A stretch of 64,000 bases of DNA from Avena insularis (taxonomy: Eukaryota > Streptophyta > Magnoliopsida > Poales > Poaceae): positions 445,026,028 to 445,090,027 of the forward strand of contig CM042688.1 of assembly GCA_023614405.1 (NCBI GenBank), in the 5' to 3' direction. Within the stretch, counting starts at the first letter, position 1. Every line of letters begins with the position of its first letter. Shown here piece by piece: positions 10,985 to 21,825 of the stretch. Under the pieces are notes generated by a model. The model was not told the origin of the DNA and did no database searches. It was given only the letters and a program-made list of their open reading frames with translations. Both the position numbers and the translations under genes were made by a program.

Positions 10985-12115
10985 CTATATCTTATCTTAT
11001 CTTACCATCTTATCTTATCTTACCACTATATAGTTTACGAATAACTTTGAATATTGACCGTTGGATCAAGACTCGCGAATCCCAACATTTCCAGTCATTG
11101 GATCCTCTTTTCTATTCTAGCATCTAGAAGATTCTATTGATAGTCTTCAGCATAATGAATGTTATGCACAAACCTCAAAACACACTTCTCCATCATACTA
11201 GAATCTTCTCCCTCATCGCTAATAATCATTGACTTCTACATGATCTTATCTTATCTTACCACTCTATAGTATACGAATAACTTTCAATGTTGACTGTTGG
11301 ATCAAGATTCACGAATCCAGCATTTCTAGCCGTTGGATCTTCTTTTCCATTCTACCATCTAGAAGATTCTATTGATATATAGTCTTTGTCATAATGAATG
11401 ATATGCACAAACCTCAAAACACACTTCTCCATCATACTAGAATCTTCTCCCTTATTTCTCTAGACCATGTTATCAAAAATTTAATGTGTTCGGTAGCTAA
11501 TAATGTTTGACTTCTACGTGACATACAAAGTACAAGCACCAAATATACACCCATACTTCTTATCTTAAAACACTTCTCTATCATTCTAGAATCTTTCAGA
11601 AATTTCTATAGACCATGTTACCAAAATTCGAAGTATTAGGTATAGCTAATAAACATTTACTTCTACATTGACTTCAACATGATACAAAATACAAGAACCA
11701 AATATACACCCATACTTTATAGATGTCTATCAAATTTAAAACTTTTTGAGCTTAACCTATTATATAATCATATCTTACCACTATATATATAGTGTGCAAA
11801 TAACTTTGAACTTTGACCGCTGGATCAAGACTGACAAATCCCAACACTGCTAAATAGAATGAAGTTGGATCTTCAATCCATTGTAGCATCTGGAAGATTC
11901 TCTATTGATGTTCTTTAGTGCACTGAATGTCATGCACAAACTTCAAAACACACTTCTCGGTAATTCTAGAATCATCTTCGTCATTTCTCTAGAGCATGTC
12001 GAGTACTAGGTAATTAATAGTAGGTTGATTTCTACATGATACAAAGTATAAAGAACCAAATACACACCTGGTACTTTATGGACGTAGCTCTTAAGTATAA
12101 TAGGTAAAACACCAA
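10985..12115 (+). repeat. Family A: three head-to-tail copies
   Basis: Copies start at CTTATCTTATCTTACCACTA near 10,989, again near 11,242, and at ATCTTACCACTATATATATAG near 11,770. Each has AATAACTTTGAA, GACCGTTGGATCAAGACT, CCATTCTAGCATCTAGAAG, CAAAACACACTTCTCC, TTGACTTCTACATGAT and ACCAAATATACACCCATACT in that order. The first copy breaks off at TACATGAT, directly joined to the next CTTATC; the second contains an internal duplication of its last third (from about 11,570). A full unit is roughly 400-450 bp. It has no coding capacity. The variable TCTTATCTTAC start, and the TTACTAG end seen in the copy at 19,917, suggest a non-autonomous Helitron, but this is inference. Confidence 0.7.
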
Positions 12116-12159
12116 AATTTATAAATTTGATTATCATATATATATAACTTGTATATTAC

Positions 12160-12970
12160 ACATGTCCTACACGTGAGATTTAGATAATATACGTCTGACA
12201 CATATCATCTCTATATAAAATTATAATATAGATAAAGCAGAAAAATATATAAATTTGATCAACATCTATAAAAAGTATGGGTGTATATTTGGTTCTTGTA
12301 CTTTGAACAATATATATATAGAGAGAGAGAGGCGCTATTTGACCTCGAGGGTGTAGAATAGTTATGCTACACCCACCCTCTATATTACAAACCGTATAAA
12401 ATTTTTACGTCACGTAAATTTTCTCTTACCTCAAAAGTCGAGAACAACATAAGAAAATTTAGACATGTCGTATAAAAATATGACATAAAATATGTATTTT
12501 CTATGTTTTTACACTATAATGACTGGTAAATCATATTTTTATGTCGATTTTGTTTTACGTTTCTAACGAACATAAACATAATTATTAGTATACAAAACAT
12601 AAATTTCTATATGTGAGAACATAAAAATACGTGGGGTGCAAAATAACTATTCTGCACCCTGGGTGCTGAATAGGGTTACTATATATATATATATATCATA
12701 TAGAAGTCAGCGATTATTAGCTATCTAAAACTTGAAATTTTTGGAAACATGGTTCAGAGAAATGAGGGAGAAGATTCTAGCGTGTTGGAGAAGTGTGTTT
12801 TGAGTTTAGTGCATAGCATTCATTGTGATGAAGACTATCAATAGGATCTTCTAGATGCTAGAATGGAAAAGAAGATCCAACAGCTAGAAATGTTGGGATT
12901 CGCCAGTCTTGATCTAACGGCCAATATTCAATGATATCCGTACATTATATAGTGGTAAGATAAGATAAGA
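12160..12970 (-). repeat. Family A copy split by a TIR element
   Basis: The left part (12,160-12,310) ends at GGTTCTTGTACTTTG. The right part resumes at CATATAGAAGTCAGCGATTA and continues to the ACATTATATAGTGGTAAG end near 12,960. Other copies join these two parts directly. Confidence 0.7.
12311..12697. mobile_element. TIR element of unassigned superfamily
   Basis: An imperfect inverted pair of about 40 bp: GGGTGTAGAATAGTTATGCT near 12,349 and AAAATAACTATTCTGCACCC near 12,635. The pair is bordered outside by CTATTTGACC on the left and its counterpart GCTGAATAG on the right, and by TA-rich simple sequence on both sides. The internal part is AT-rich with no ORF. The exact ends and TSD are obscured by the (TA)n flanks. 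Confidence 0.6.
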
Positions 12971-13615
12971 AGTATGGGTGTATATTTGGTTCTTGTACTT
13001 TGTATCATCATGTAGAAGTCAAAGATTATTAGCTACCTTATACTTGAAATTTTTGGTAACATGGTCAAGAGAAACGAGGGAGAAGATTCTAGTATGATGG
13101 AGAAGTGTGTTTTGAGGTTTGTGCATAGCATTCATTATGCTGAAGACTTTCAATAGAATCTTCTAGATGCTAGGGGCTTGTTTGATTCGTAGGATAGGAA
13201 AAGCATAGGAATATGAAAAACATAGGATTACAATGTCATGCCCACTTTAATCCTATAGGAACCCATATATTTATGCAAGAAAGTTTGTTTGATTCCATCG
13301 AAGGAAAAAAGGATTCTAAGAAAGAGGTTTGGGCGTGGATTGATGTTAGATTTCCTATGCAATCTAGTGCAAAGGATTCCCTAGGAAAATTTCCTATAGG
13401 AATCAATAATCATACAAATCAAACAACCATTATAGAAAAAAATCTTATGGGATTTAATCCTATAAATTTCCCATGTAAATCCTTTGAATCAAACATGATG
13501 GCCTAGAATGGAAAAGAAGATCCAACGTTTGGAAATGTTGGGATTCACGAGTCTTGATCCATGTCACACCCCATGTAAAGTTATTCGTACACTCTATAAA
13601 AAAGTGGTAAGATGA
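12971..13615 (-). repeat. Family A copy split by a MITE
   Basis: Starts AGTATGGGTGTATATTTGGT and ends at CACTCTATAAAAAAGTGGTA. It is interrupted at GATGCTAG by the element at 13174-13503. A further small insertion or duplication (TGTCACACCCC) lies after CTTGATCCA near 13,560. Confidence 0.7.
13174..13503. mobile_element. TIR MITE with TAG target duplication
   Basis: The left end GGGCTTGTTTGATTCGTAGG and the right end CCTTTGAATCAAACATGATG are inverted. The sister-copy site GATGCTAGAATGG is split into GATGCTAG and CTAGAATGG, so the insert is about 330 bp with a TAG or CTAG duplication. Inside are repeated CCTATAGGAA and AAGGATT motifs. The long ORF across it is chance. A second copy of its right end lies at 26,540-26,578. 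Confidence 0.75.
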
Positions 13616-13679
13616 TGGAAATATGAGATAGTGGTAAGATATACTATTGTTGTTGCTCCATGTCACACCCCGAGAAGAA

Positions 13680-13708
13680 GAAGCACACACACGCACACAC
13701 ACACACAC
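13680..13708. repeat. (CA)n microsatellite
   Basis: CACACACACGCACACACACA, about 29 bp. Confidence 0.9.
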
Positions 13709-13725
13709 AGATACTCATGCAGCTT

Positions 13726-14857
13726 TGCTCTTGAAGTTATACTATGAAACTATTTTGAAGGTGTACACTTTGGTCAATATCTTGAAAATCGCCGAGATTA
13801 CTGAATGACTCAATATCTTGATATATATATATATGAATTTGCATGCTGGCAACTCTTACACACATTAAAAAGACGAAAGGATATAAAGGAAAATGAATAA
13901 ACGAAAAGGGTTCGCATGACATCCTCTCGTTTGCAGTACCAGTCATGAAAAAATCGTAAACATGAGATTTGAAACATTTAAAAAAGTTGTAGTCACATTA
14001 TATATGGCCTAAACAGTCGAGGGTTTCTCGAGCGGAACGACCGATTAGGTCATGGCCATATCTACATCGTAGTTCATGATAATGTTCCCATATTTGGTAG
14101 ATGGGTGTGTCTTGCCATGGTATATAATAATGCTGGGGTGGTAGTTTCGAACTAGTATTAGGAAAAACATGTTCAAATTTCCAAGTTGTATCTTTAGGGT
14201 CCGTGTTGTAAAAGTATAGGTCCCAGATGTATTTTGGTTTTCTTTTTTGACAACTATGTAATTTTCATGCCCACCATTGGATTTTAACGTGCACGTTCTT
14301 GGTACTTCAGGGCAGATTCTTCGTTAGAAAGAAAAAAGAAAAAGTTCCCAGTGACCGCAATTATTTTGCGCACAAATATTTTGAATCTGAATGCCCCAGA
14401 CCCAATTTTCAGAAAAAAATGGACTATTATGCAAAACATGAGTAGTCCGTACTTCTACTAAACCAGGGGCACCAGAAAATTAATCCCAAACTGCCAAAGA
14501 AAAAAACAAAGAGGAAGAAGAGATTATTAACGGGAGGCACCGCGAGAGCAGTGGAGGAGTTGAAGGCGGTGTGATGTCAGAGTAAAGCTAGTTTGATGGG
14601 TTTCTAACACAAGGTATAAGTACCTATTACTAGTAGCACAGTACAACTAGTAGTACTACTATGGTTTCTCTCTCCTTCACTGTCTCTCACCATCCATCCT
14701 CTCTCCCCCCTCCTGTGCAGCGCCCCGCGTGCACCGTCCGGCTGATATCTCCCTCGTCTAACTACATCGTGTCGCACACGTGTGCCTGGGTACGGCCGCG
14801 CTGTGTGTGTGTGGCCTGTTTTTTCCTTTTTTTCTTGACAAGAGTCTCTAGCGTGTT
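13726..14857. repeat. 1.1-kb segmental duplication, copy 1
   Basis: Begins CTTGAAGTTATACTATGAAA and ends TTGACAAGAGTCTCTAGCGT. It is nearly co-linear with 17552-18676, with small indels such as the TATATATATATATATG tract. Its right third is CT-rich (CTCTCTCC..TGTCTCTCACCATCC) and looks like a promoter or 5' leader, but no following coding exon is evident. The ends do not have TG..CA, and no target duplication is visible. Confidence 0.75.
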
Positions 14858-15760
14858 GGTCAGCTGCCTTGGTGTATACTAGTAAACTGTACGTGCTTCA
14901 CACGACTATTTTATTACGTACACTCCAATAACTTATCTTATTAAAGCATAATAATATCCTACATAATTTAGAACTTTGGTGGAATACTTGGTTGACTTAT
15001 TAGAATTAAACATCTCTTGGGTATTTTAGAAGTACTCCCAAACATGTTTCTAGCTTACCAAGATATCGTGTATTTTTTAATGGATGCAGTACTATGGATG
15101 GTTTTGCATAACTGTCGACATGCACAATTTTGGTTTTGCATTGTTCACATTTGACGTCCAGGCAGACAATGTACATATACATCTCCATAAACAACGATTG
15201 GAGTCTACACTCAATATTACGTGTAATTTTCGTCGTTTTTTCTCTACTTTCTAAATGTTACATTAAACTACCGTCATTTCCAATGATGCATGAAAGGACC
15301 AAAAAAGAGGTGTGACCTTTTTTTAGTATATAAAAATATTTTCATTGTTAATAATTATTTTTTACCATTTTACAGAGCATTTCATAAAACAAAACAATGT
15401 TTTCATCGTCAGGGGAAATGTTTCCATTACATGACAAAAAATAAAGTCTTTATCACCAAGATTATATAGCACAAGAAACCAATTCCAACACAATAACCAT
15501 ATGCAATGACCTGATGTGTATAAGCCTTAGTGACTTAATGTATGCCTTTTTTCTCTATGAAGACTGTTGGTTAATAAAAATATAATGTTTGTTAAACCCA
15601 CATGTGATCTGTCCATATAAATGACACAGTGATAGTAACCATGGAGAATCGTCATACGTCTTCCCTTCTCCTTTTTTTGCAAAAAGGATCCTGGCATTAA
15701 AAGAAACATCGAACAGTACAAAGCACCTCAACGAAAACTAAAATTACATCGAAATCCTTG
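14858..15760. other. AT-rich stretch, nothing recognised
   Basis: Only short ORFs of 60-65 codons on both strands, without family motifs. No terminal repeats or tandem structure seen. Confidence 0.4.
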
Positions 15761-15769
15761 AGATGGCCT

Positions 15770-16480
15770 TCGTCTTCAACCTCAGTTGCCCGCGCCACGA
15801 GGAGCAATGGTACATGCAAGATTGACATGTTTTTTTTGCAAAGTTGTTGAGGATATCCCTGCGACGGAGGCTGGCAGCCGTGCGGGCGTTGTCACGCCCG
15901 ACGTGCCCTAGAATACACACTGCTCAAGGAGGCCGATGAAGAGGTCCAGCTCGTCGTGCTGGGTAAGACGCTGCGCGATAAAAACTACCTCCATGTAGAC
16001 GTCTGCCGGTGCGGCGAGCAAAACCTCGGGTACAGGGCCATCAGTGCACGGAACAGACCGTCTCTAGAGAGACCAGCCAGGGAAGTGGTGAGCACGGCAA
16101 CAACCTGGGGAGGAACACCTGGACCAAAATTTGGGGCTAAAAGTCAGTTATAGATAGGCTAGATGAATGAAGTCCATAGAAGAAAACAATATCGCTGCCG
16201 GTAGCATGCATTGTGGCAAACATACCTATTGGGTATGCGTCACGGCGCAAGGCCTGAAGGCAGAAAGTGAGGTCGTCCACCGTGCCTGTGATGATGCCGA
16301 AGCTGGTGAGGAAAGAGTCCACCGTCTTCTTGAGCCAGGCTGCGAAGATGGCGTCATAATGGGTGCATGCCACGACGCGTGCCAGCACGACACGGAGGCG
16401 CTGCAAAGAGTCGACCTGGCGGTGGGCGTCCCTGCCTTTCTCTAACAGACGGATGGCGCTCGCCCACACAACCTCCATCT
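15770..16480 (-). other. Unrecognised gene-like segment
   Basis: GC-rich compared with its neighbours. The longest minus-strand stretch (from about 16,480 to 16,137) reads EVVWASAIRLLEKGRDAHR, then ACTHYDAIFAAWLKKTVDS and GTVDDLTFCLQALRRDAY, amphipathic and protein-like. Further minus-strand pieces in other frames run on to about 15,770 (for example ILHVPLLLVARATEVEDE). I do not recognise a family. The upstream Arg/Glu-rich extension is a translation of the adjacent CT microsatellite. It may be a captured or decayed gene fragment. Confidence 0.3.
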
Positions 16481-16482
16481 TT

Positions 16483-16485
<3 letters not shown>

Positions 16486-16538
<53 letters not shown>

Positions 16539-16546
16539 CTCTCTCT
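16486..16546. repeat. (CT)n microsatellite
   Basis: About 60 bp of CT with three TTTC interruptions near its right end. Several Ser/Leu-rich or Arg/Glu-rich ORFs crossing it are artefacts. Confidence 0.9.
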
Positions 16547-16791
16547 GGATATCGGCAGACTCCACCACTACTCAATCTAGGTACTTTTGTACTCTTGCTT
16601 TTGGAAGTGTAGTACATATATATAGTAGTACTACGGAGTGGTACTAGTAGTAGTACTCGTACAAGCAATCAACGGTAGAAAGCTACTACCACCGGTATAG
16701 TTGACCTTCAAGTATTAAGTGCCTACCTAACCAAGCCTGCATGCTTATCTTGGTAATTGTGCAGCCTCCCGCATAGCCAAATGCCCACTTA

Positions 16792-17064
16792 GGCTAGTCA
16801 TAGTGTGAAGTAAGTAGTAGTAACATGCATAGGACTATGTTACTAGTCAGTTACTACCTCCATAGTGGAAAATAACATAGGTGTGGTATAATGCACAGTC
16901 TCATTTATTGCAATGTAGACTCATTTTGTCTTGAAATGTGTGATGTTATGGTAACATAGCTAGTTACCACAAGCCTCTCTCTCATCATTTAATTGCATGC
17001 CATATCATCTAAATGCTTAGTTGGCAATACAAGTAGGACTAGGTTACTCCCACTAAGACTAGCC
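16792..17064. mobile_element. Tourist-type MITE
   Basis: The termini GGCTAGTCATAGTG and CACTAAGACTAGCC are inverted. The flanks are TTA on the left and TTT(A) on the right. Internal motifs GTAACATGCATAGGACTATG and TAACATAGGTGTGGTA are typical of a common grass MITE family. 273 bp. Confidence 0.75.
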
Positions 17065-17108
17065 TTTAATATGGAGTACTAGTAATGCCTATTCAAAAAA
17101 AACATGTA

Positions 17109-17268
17109 CTCCCTCCATTTCAAAATACAAGATGTTTTAGTTTAGTGAAAAGAGTGTATCTAGACCGCTTTTAGTGTATATGTTCAATCTAAATGAACAT
17201 ATACACCAAAATGAGTTTACATGCACTGTTTTCACAAAACTAAAACATCTATTTTGGAATGGAGGGAG
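17109..17268. mobile_element. Stowaway-type MITE
   Basis: CTCCCTCCATTTCAAAATAC at the left mirrors ATTTTGGAATGGAGGGAG at the right, with TA on both sides (17107-17108, 17269-17270). 160 bp. Confidence 0.85.
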
Positions 17269-17551
17269 TACTAGCTAGTACTACCGTTTTGTTGGTACCA
17301 AGACGTGGCCTTAAAAATCAGTGAGAAAATCTTGGGAACATTATTAGAGCTAGCCTCTTACTGCATCGTAATTCTCTCCCCATTGGTTTATTTTTTCCCC
17401 TCGCACTCTACCGCTTGCAGAGAGAAATGGTAGAAGCCAGAAATTAGGGGCTGCAATAATTAGGGCTCTAGAAATTACTCCCCACATCTCACTGCATTTT
17501 ACTACTCCTTGTATTCTGTACCTCGTGCCAGGAACCCATTGCAACTGTCCT

Positions 17552-18676
17552 CTTGAAGTTATACTATGAAACTATTTTGAAGGTGTACACTGTGGGTCAA
17601 TATCTTGAAAATCGCCGAGATTTCTGAATGACTCAATATCTTGATATATATAAATTTGCATGCTGGCAACTCTTACACAGCTTAACAAAACAAAACGATA
17701 TATAGGTAAATTAATAAATGAAAAGGATCTGCATGACATCCTCTCATTTTTAGTACCAGCCATGAAAAAATGGTAAACATGAGATTTGAAACATTCGAAA
17801 AAGTCATAGTCACATTAGATATGGACTGATCACTCGAGGGTTTCTCGAGAGGAATGACCTATTAGGTTATGGCCATATCTACATCATAGATCATGATAAT
17901 GTTCCCATATTTGGTAGATGGGTGTGTCTTGCCATGGTATACAATAATGTTGGGGTGGTAGTTTCGAACTAGTATTAGGAAAAACATGTTCAAATTTCCG
18001 AGTTGTATCTTTAGGGTCCGTGTTGTAAAACTATAGGTCCCATATGTATTTTGGTTTTCTTTTTGGACCACTATGTAATTTTGATGCCCACCATGGGATT
18101 TTAACGCGCATGTTCTTGGTACTTCTACTGATTCCTCGTTAGAAACAAAAAGAAAAAGTTCCCAGTGACCAGAATTATTTTGCACATTAAAATTTTGGAT
18201 CTGAATGCCCCAGACCCAATTTTAAGAAAAAAATGGACTATTGTGCAAAACTTGAGTAGTCCGTACTTCTACTGAACCAGGGGCACCAGAAAATTAACCC
18301 CAAAGCTACAAAAGAAAAAAACGGAAGAAAAAACGAAGAGCAAGAAGAGATTATTAACGGGAGGCAGCGCGAGAGCAGCGAAGGAGTTGAAGGCGGTGCG
18401 ATGTCAGAGTAAAGCTAGTTTCACGGGTTTCTGACACGAGGTACAGGTACCTACTACTAGTAGCACAATACTACTAGTAGTACTACTATGTTTTCTCTCT
18501 CTCTTCGCTGTCTCTCACCATCCATCCTCTCTCCCCCTCCGGTGCAGCGCCCCACACGCATCGGCCGGCTAATCTCTCCCTCATCCCACTGCGTCGCGCC
18601 CCACACATGTGCCTTGGTACGGCCGCACTGTGTGTGTGGCCTGTTTTTTTCTTGACAAGAGTCTCTTGCGTGTTTT
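17552..18676. repeat. 1.1-kb segmental duplication, copy 2
   Basis: Matches 13726-14857 throughout, including GGTTTCTCGAG, TGTGTCTTGCCATGGTATA and GACCCAATTTTAAGAAAAAA. The right end stops at GTCTCTTGCGTG, where it abuts a 5'-truncated family B copy. The 107-codon minus-strand ORF (17862-18185) is not preserved at the same length in copy 1, so I do not call it a gene. Confidence 0.75.
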
Positions 18677-18845
18677 GAATTGGATACATAGCACCAATCC
18701 TGACCGTTGGGCTATAAGATCCAATGATTCAGAGTAGCTGGATTCGTGTTGAATAGTACCTAGAGAAAACTCCACATGTTCTAGGACCATTATACTTTAA
18801 GTCTTGTTACATAAAAATGCATACATTAAGTCTATTAATAATAAC
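18677..18845 (+). repeat. Family B copy, 5'-truncated
   Basis: Starts at TTTGAATTGGATACATAGCA, lacking the ACTACTATAATAGAGCAG start seen elsewhere, and passes into GCATACATTAAGTCTATTAA, which belongs to the inverted orientation. It then continues into a short family A piece at 18,846-18,900. The junctions look rearranged. Confidence 0.6.
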
Positions 18846-18944
18846 TATCTTCTTTTCTGTTCTAGCATCTAGAAGATTCGATTGATAGTCTTAATCACAA
18901 TAAATTATAAAATTACTATATAAAATTGATAATCTTCGATTGAT

Positions 18945-19206
18945 AGTATAACATATCATCACTATATAAAATTATAATTGGTAAAGAACAATAAATTATA
19001 AATTTGATCAACATCTATAAAGTATGGGTTTATATTTGGTCCTTGTACTTTGCATGTCATTATGCTGAAGACGATCAATAGAATCTTCTAGATGCTAGAA
19101 TGGAAAAGAAGATCCAACGGCTAGAAATGTTGGGATTCGTGAGTCTTGATCCAACGGTCAATATTCAAAGTTATTCGTACACTATATAGTGGTAAGAGGT
19201 AAGTAA
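18945..19206 (-). repeat. Family A copy
   Basis: Runs from ATATCATCACTATATAAAAT through GATCAACATCTATAAAGTATG to CACTATATAGTGGTAAGAGG. The middle (the CAAAACACACTTC region) is deleted. Confidence 0.7.
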
Positions 19207-19442
19207 GATATCTCTATCTCTACTACTATAATGGAGCAGTTATGAATTGGATCCATAGCACCAATCCTGATTGTTGGGCTGCTAGATCCAATGGTTGAGA
19301 GAAGCTGGATTCGTGTTGAATAGTACCTAGAGCAAACTCCACCATGCATGTTCTAGAACCATCATGCCACCACCCCCAAAATTTCTTAGCACAGAAGGCT
19401 GTAAATTGTACAGACCTAGAACCATCATGTCACCACCTCCAA
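19207..19442 (+). repeat. Family B copy with intact 5' start
   Basis: Starts TCTCTACTACTATAATGGAG or a few bases earlier, followed by AATTGGATCCATAGCACCAA, GAATAGTACCTAGAGCAAAC and ATCATGCCACCACCCCCAAA. It faces the next copy, so the pair 19207-19620 forms a large inverted repeat. Confidence 0.65.
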
Positions 19443-19916
19443 AATGCATAAATTAAGTATATTAATAATAACTATCTACACATATTGAGAATATAGCCTA
19501 CTATGCTATGAAATATTGGGGGTGGTGACATGCTGATGGTTCTAGAACATGGTGGAGTTTGCTCTATAGGTACTATTCAACATGAATCTAGCTGCTCTGA
19601 ACCATTGGATCTAACAGCCGAATGTTCTATAAGAAATGTGATTTAACAAACATTAAGTTGTTACTAACCAATAGTTTTGTTAGACAAAATGCATACTTTA
19701 AGTTTATTAATAATAACTATCTACACATAATGAGAATACAGCCTACTGTGCTATGAAATTTTGGGGGTCGTGACATGATGGTTCTAGAACATGGTGGAGT
19801 TTGCTCTAGGTTGGTACTATTCGACACGAATCAAGCTACTCTAAACCATTGGATCTAACGGCCCAACAATCAGGATTGGTGATATGGATCCAATTCATTC
19901 AAAACTGCTCCACTAT
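19443..19916 (-). repeat. Family B: two tandem copies
   Basis: Two units each pass from TTAATAATAACTATCTACAC through GAACATGGTGGAGTTTGCTC to the gene-proximal CCATTGGATCTAA block. The second reaches the terminal AAAACTGCTCCACTA, the 5' end read backwards, and directly meets the family A start at 19,917. Confidence 0.65.
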
Positions 19917-20340
19917 CTTATCTTATCTTACCACTATATAGTGTACGAGTAACTTTGAATATTAACCGTTGGATCAAGACTCGCGAATCCGAACATTTCC
20001 AGTCATTATTGGATCTTCTTTTCCATTTTAGCATCTAAGATTCTATTGATAGTCTTGAACACGATGAATGCACTATGCATAAACCTCTCAAAACACACAT
20101 CTCCATCATACTAGAATCCTCTCCCTCGTTTCTCTAGACCATGTTACAAAAAAATTCAAGTGTTAGGTAGCTAATAATCTTTGACTTATACACATGATGA
20201 TACCAAGTAGAAGAACCAACAATACACCCATACTTTATAGATGTTGATCAAATTTATATTTTCTCCACTTTACCTATTGTAATTTTATATAGTGAGGACA
20301 TGTCAGACGTCTATTATCTGAGCCTCACGTGCAACTTACT
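19917..20340 (+). repeat. Family A copy, most complete
   Basis: Starts TCTTATCTTATCTTACCACT and ends at CCTCACGTGCAACTTACTAG, just before T. A GTGAGG near 20,290 can pair with the terminal CCTCAC. 5'-TC and CTAG-3' before T are Helitron-like. About 424 bp, non-coding. Confidence 0.7.
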
Positions 20341-20525
20341 AGTAGTAGTAGAGAGAATACAACCTACTGTGCTAAGAAAATTTGGGGGTGGTGACATGAT
20401 GGTTCTAGAACATGATAGAGTTTTCTCTAGGTACTATTCAACACGAATCCAGCTGCTTTGAACCATTGGATCTAATAGCCCAATGGTCAGGATTGGTGCT
20501 ATGGATACAATTCAAAATTGCTCTA
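20341..20525 (-). repeat. Family B copy, 3' part missing
   Basis: Begins inside the unit at GAGAATACAACCTACTGTGC and ends AATTCAAAATTGCTCTATTC. It is wedged between two plus-strand family A copies. Confidence 0.6.
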
Positions 20526-20536
20526 TTCTTATCTAA

Positions 20537-21148
20537 TTTTATCTTATCTTATCTTATCACTATATAGTGTACGAATAACTTTGAACATTGACCGTTGGAT
20601 CAAGACTCGTGAATCCCAACATTTCTAGCCGTTGGATCTTGTTTTCCATTCTAGGATCTAGAAGATTATATTTTTTGAACGGTCTAGAATATTCTATTGA
20701 TAGTCTTCATCACAATGAATGCTATGCACAAAACTCAAAACACACTTCTCCATCATTCTAGAGTATTCTCCCTAGCTCGTTTCTCTAGACCATGTGTTAC
20801 TAAAAATTTCATGTTTTAGTAGATAGCTAATAATCGTTGACTTCTACATGATCTTACCACTATATAGTGTACGGACAACTTTGAATATTAACAGTTGGAT
20901 CAAGACTAGCAAATCCAAACATTTCCAGACGTTGGATCTTCTTTTCCATTCTAGCATCTAGAAGATTCTATTGATAGTGTTCATCACAATGAATGCTATT
21001 CAGAAAATTCAAAACACACTTATCCATCATTCTAGAATCTTATCCCTCGTTTCTCTAGACCATGTTGCCAAAATTTTAAAGTTTTAGATATCTAATAATT
21101 GTTGACTTCTACATGATATGCAAAGTACAAGAACGAAATATACACCTG
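20537..21148 (+). repeat. Family A: two head-to-tail copies
   Basis: The first copy breaks at TTGACTTCTACATGAT and joins CTTACCACTATATAGTG of the second near 20,852. This is the same breakpoint as the junction near 11,242. A CTAGAATATTCTATTG fragment is duplicated near 20,690. Confidence 0.7.
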
Positions 21149-21782
21149 AGAAGATTATTCTACTCCCTCCGATCTAAATTATTGTTCTCAGATTTGTCTA
21201 GATTCGGTTGTATCTAGTCATGTTTTAGTGTTAGATACATCCGAATCTAGACAAATCTGAGAACAATAATTTGGATCGAAGGGAGTAGAATGATGGAGTA
21301 GTGTTTTTTGAGGTTTGTGCATTGCATTCATTGTGCTAAAGACGTACTATCCATAATATATTCTAGTAGAGATGCTAGCTAGTAGAATGGAAAGGAAGAT
21401 CCAACGACTAGCAATGTTGGGATTCACGAGTTTTGATCCAACGATCAATATATTCGAAGTTATTCGTACACTGTATAGTGGTAAGATAAGATAATATAAA
21501 CAATAGTATTTTCTAGAGATGATGCTACAATGGAAGAGTAGATCCAACGGCTGGCAATGTTGGGATTCGTGAGTTTTGAGCCGGCTAACCAATCAATAAT
21601 AAAAGTTATTCGCAAAAAATATAGTGGTAAGATACGATAAGAAAGACTATCAATTGTATCTACTAGATGCTAGAATGGAAAAGAAGATCCAACAGGTTGG
21701 CAATGTTGGGATTCGCGAGTCTTGATCCAACGGTCAAAATTCTAAGTTATTCGTACACTATAGTGGGTAAAATAATGTACTA
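21149..21782 (-). repeat. Family A: three copies, one with a MITE
   Basis: Units end near 21,495, 21,640 and 21,780 at GTGGTAAGATAAGATAA-like ends. The first holds the Stowaway at 21163-21285; the second and third keep only the 5' proximal third (CTAGATGCTAGAATGG to the ACTATA end). Confidence 0.65.
21163..21285. mobile_element. Stowaway-type MITE inside family A
   Basis: CTCCCTCCGATCTAAATTAT and ATAATTTGGATCGAAGGGAG are near-perfect inverted ends, with TA flanks. Sister copies read GATTCTAGAATGATGG without it, so the insertion used the TA of a CTAG. Confidence 0.85.
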
Positions 21783-21825
21783 TCCATAGTGTATCTTCTA
21801 TTTAGATGCTAGCTAGAATGGACTA

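Noticed and set aside
13213..13506. 97-codon ORF on the plus strand
   Set aside because: It lies wholly within the TIR MITE at 13174-13503 and has no motif.
16137..16668. Long Arg/Glu-rich and Ser/Leu-rich ORFs
   Set aside because: Their repetitive parts are translations of a (CT)n microsatellite; only the non-repetitive segment was kept, as an unrecognised fragment.
13726..18676. The duplicated 1.1-kb blocks as a pair of LTRs
   Set aside because: No TG..CA termini, no primer site or polypurine tract inside the borders, and no target duplication.
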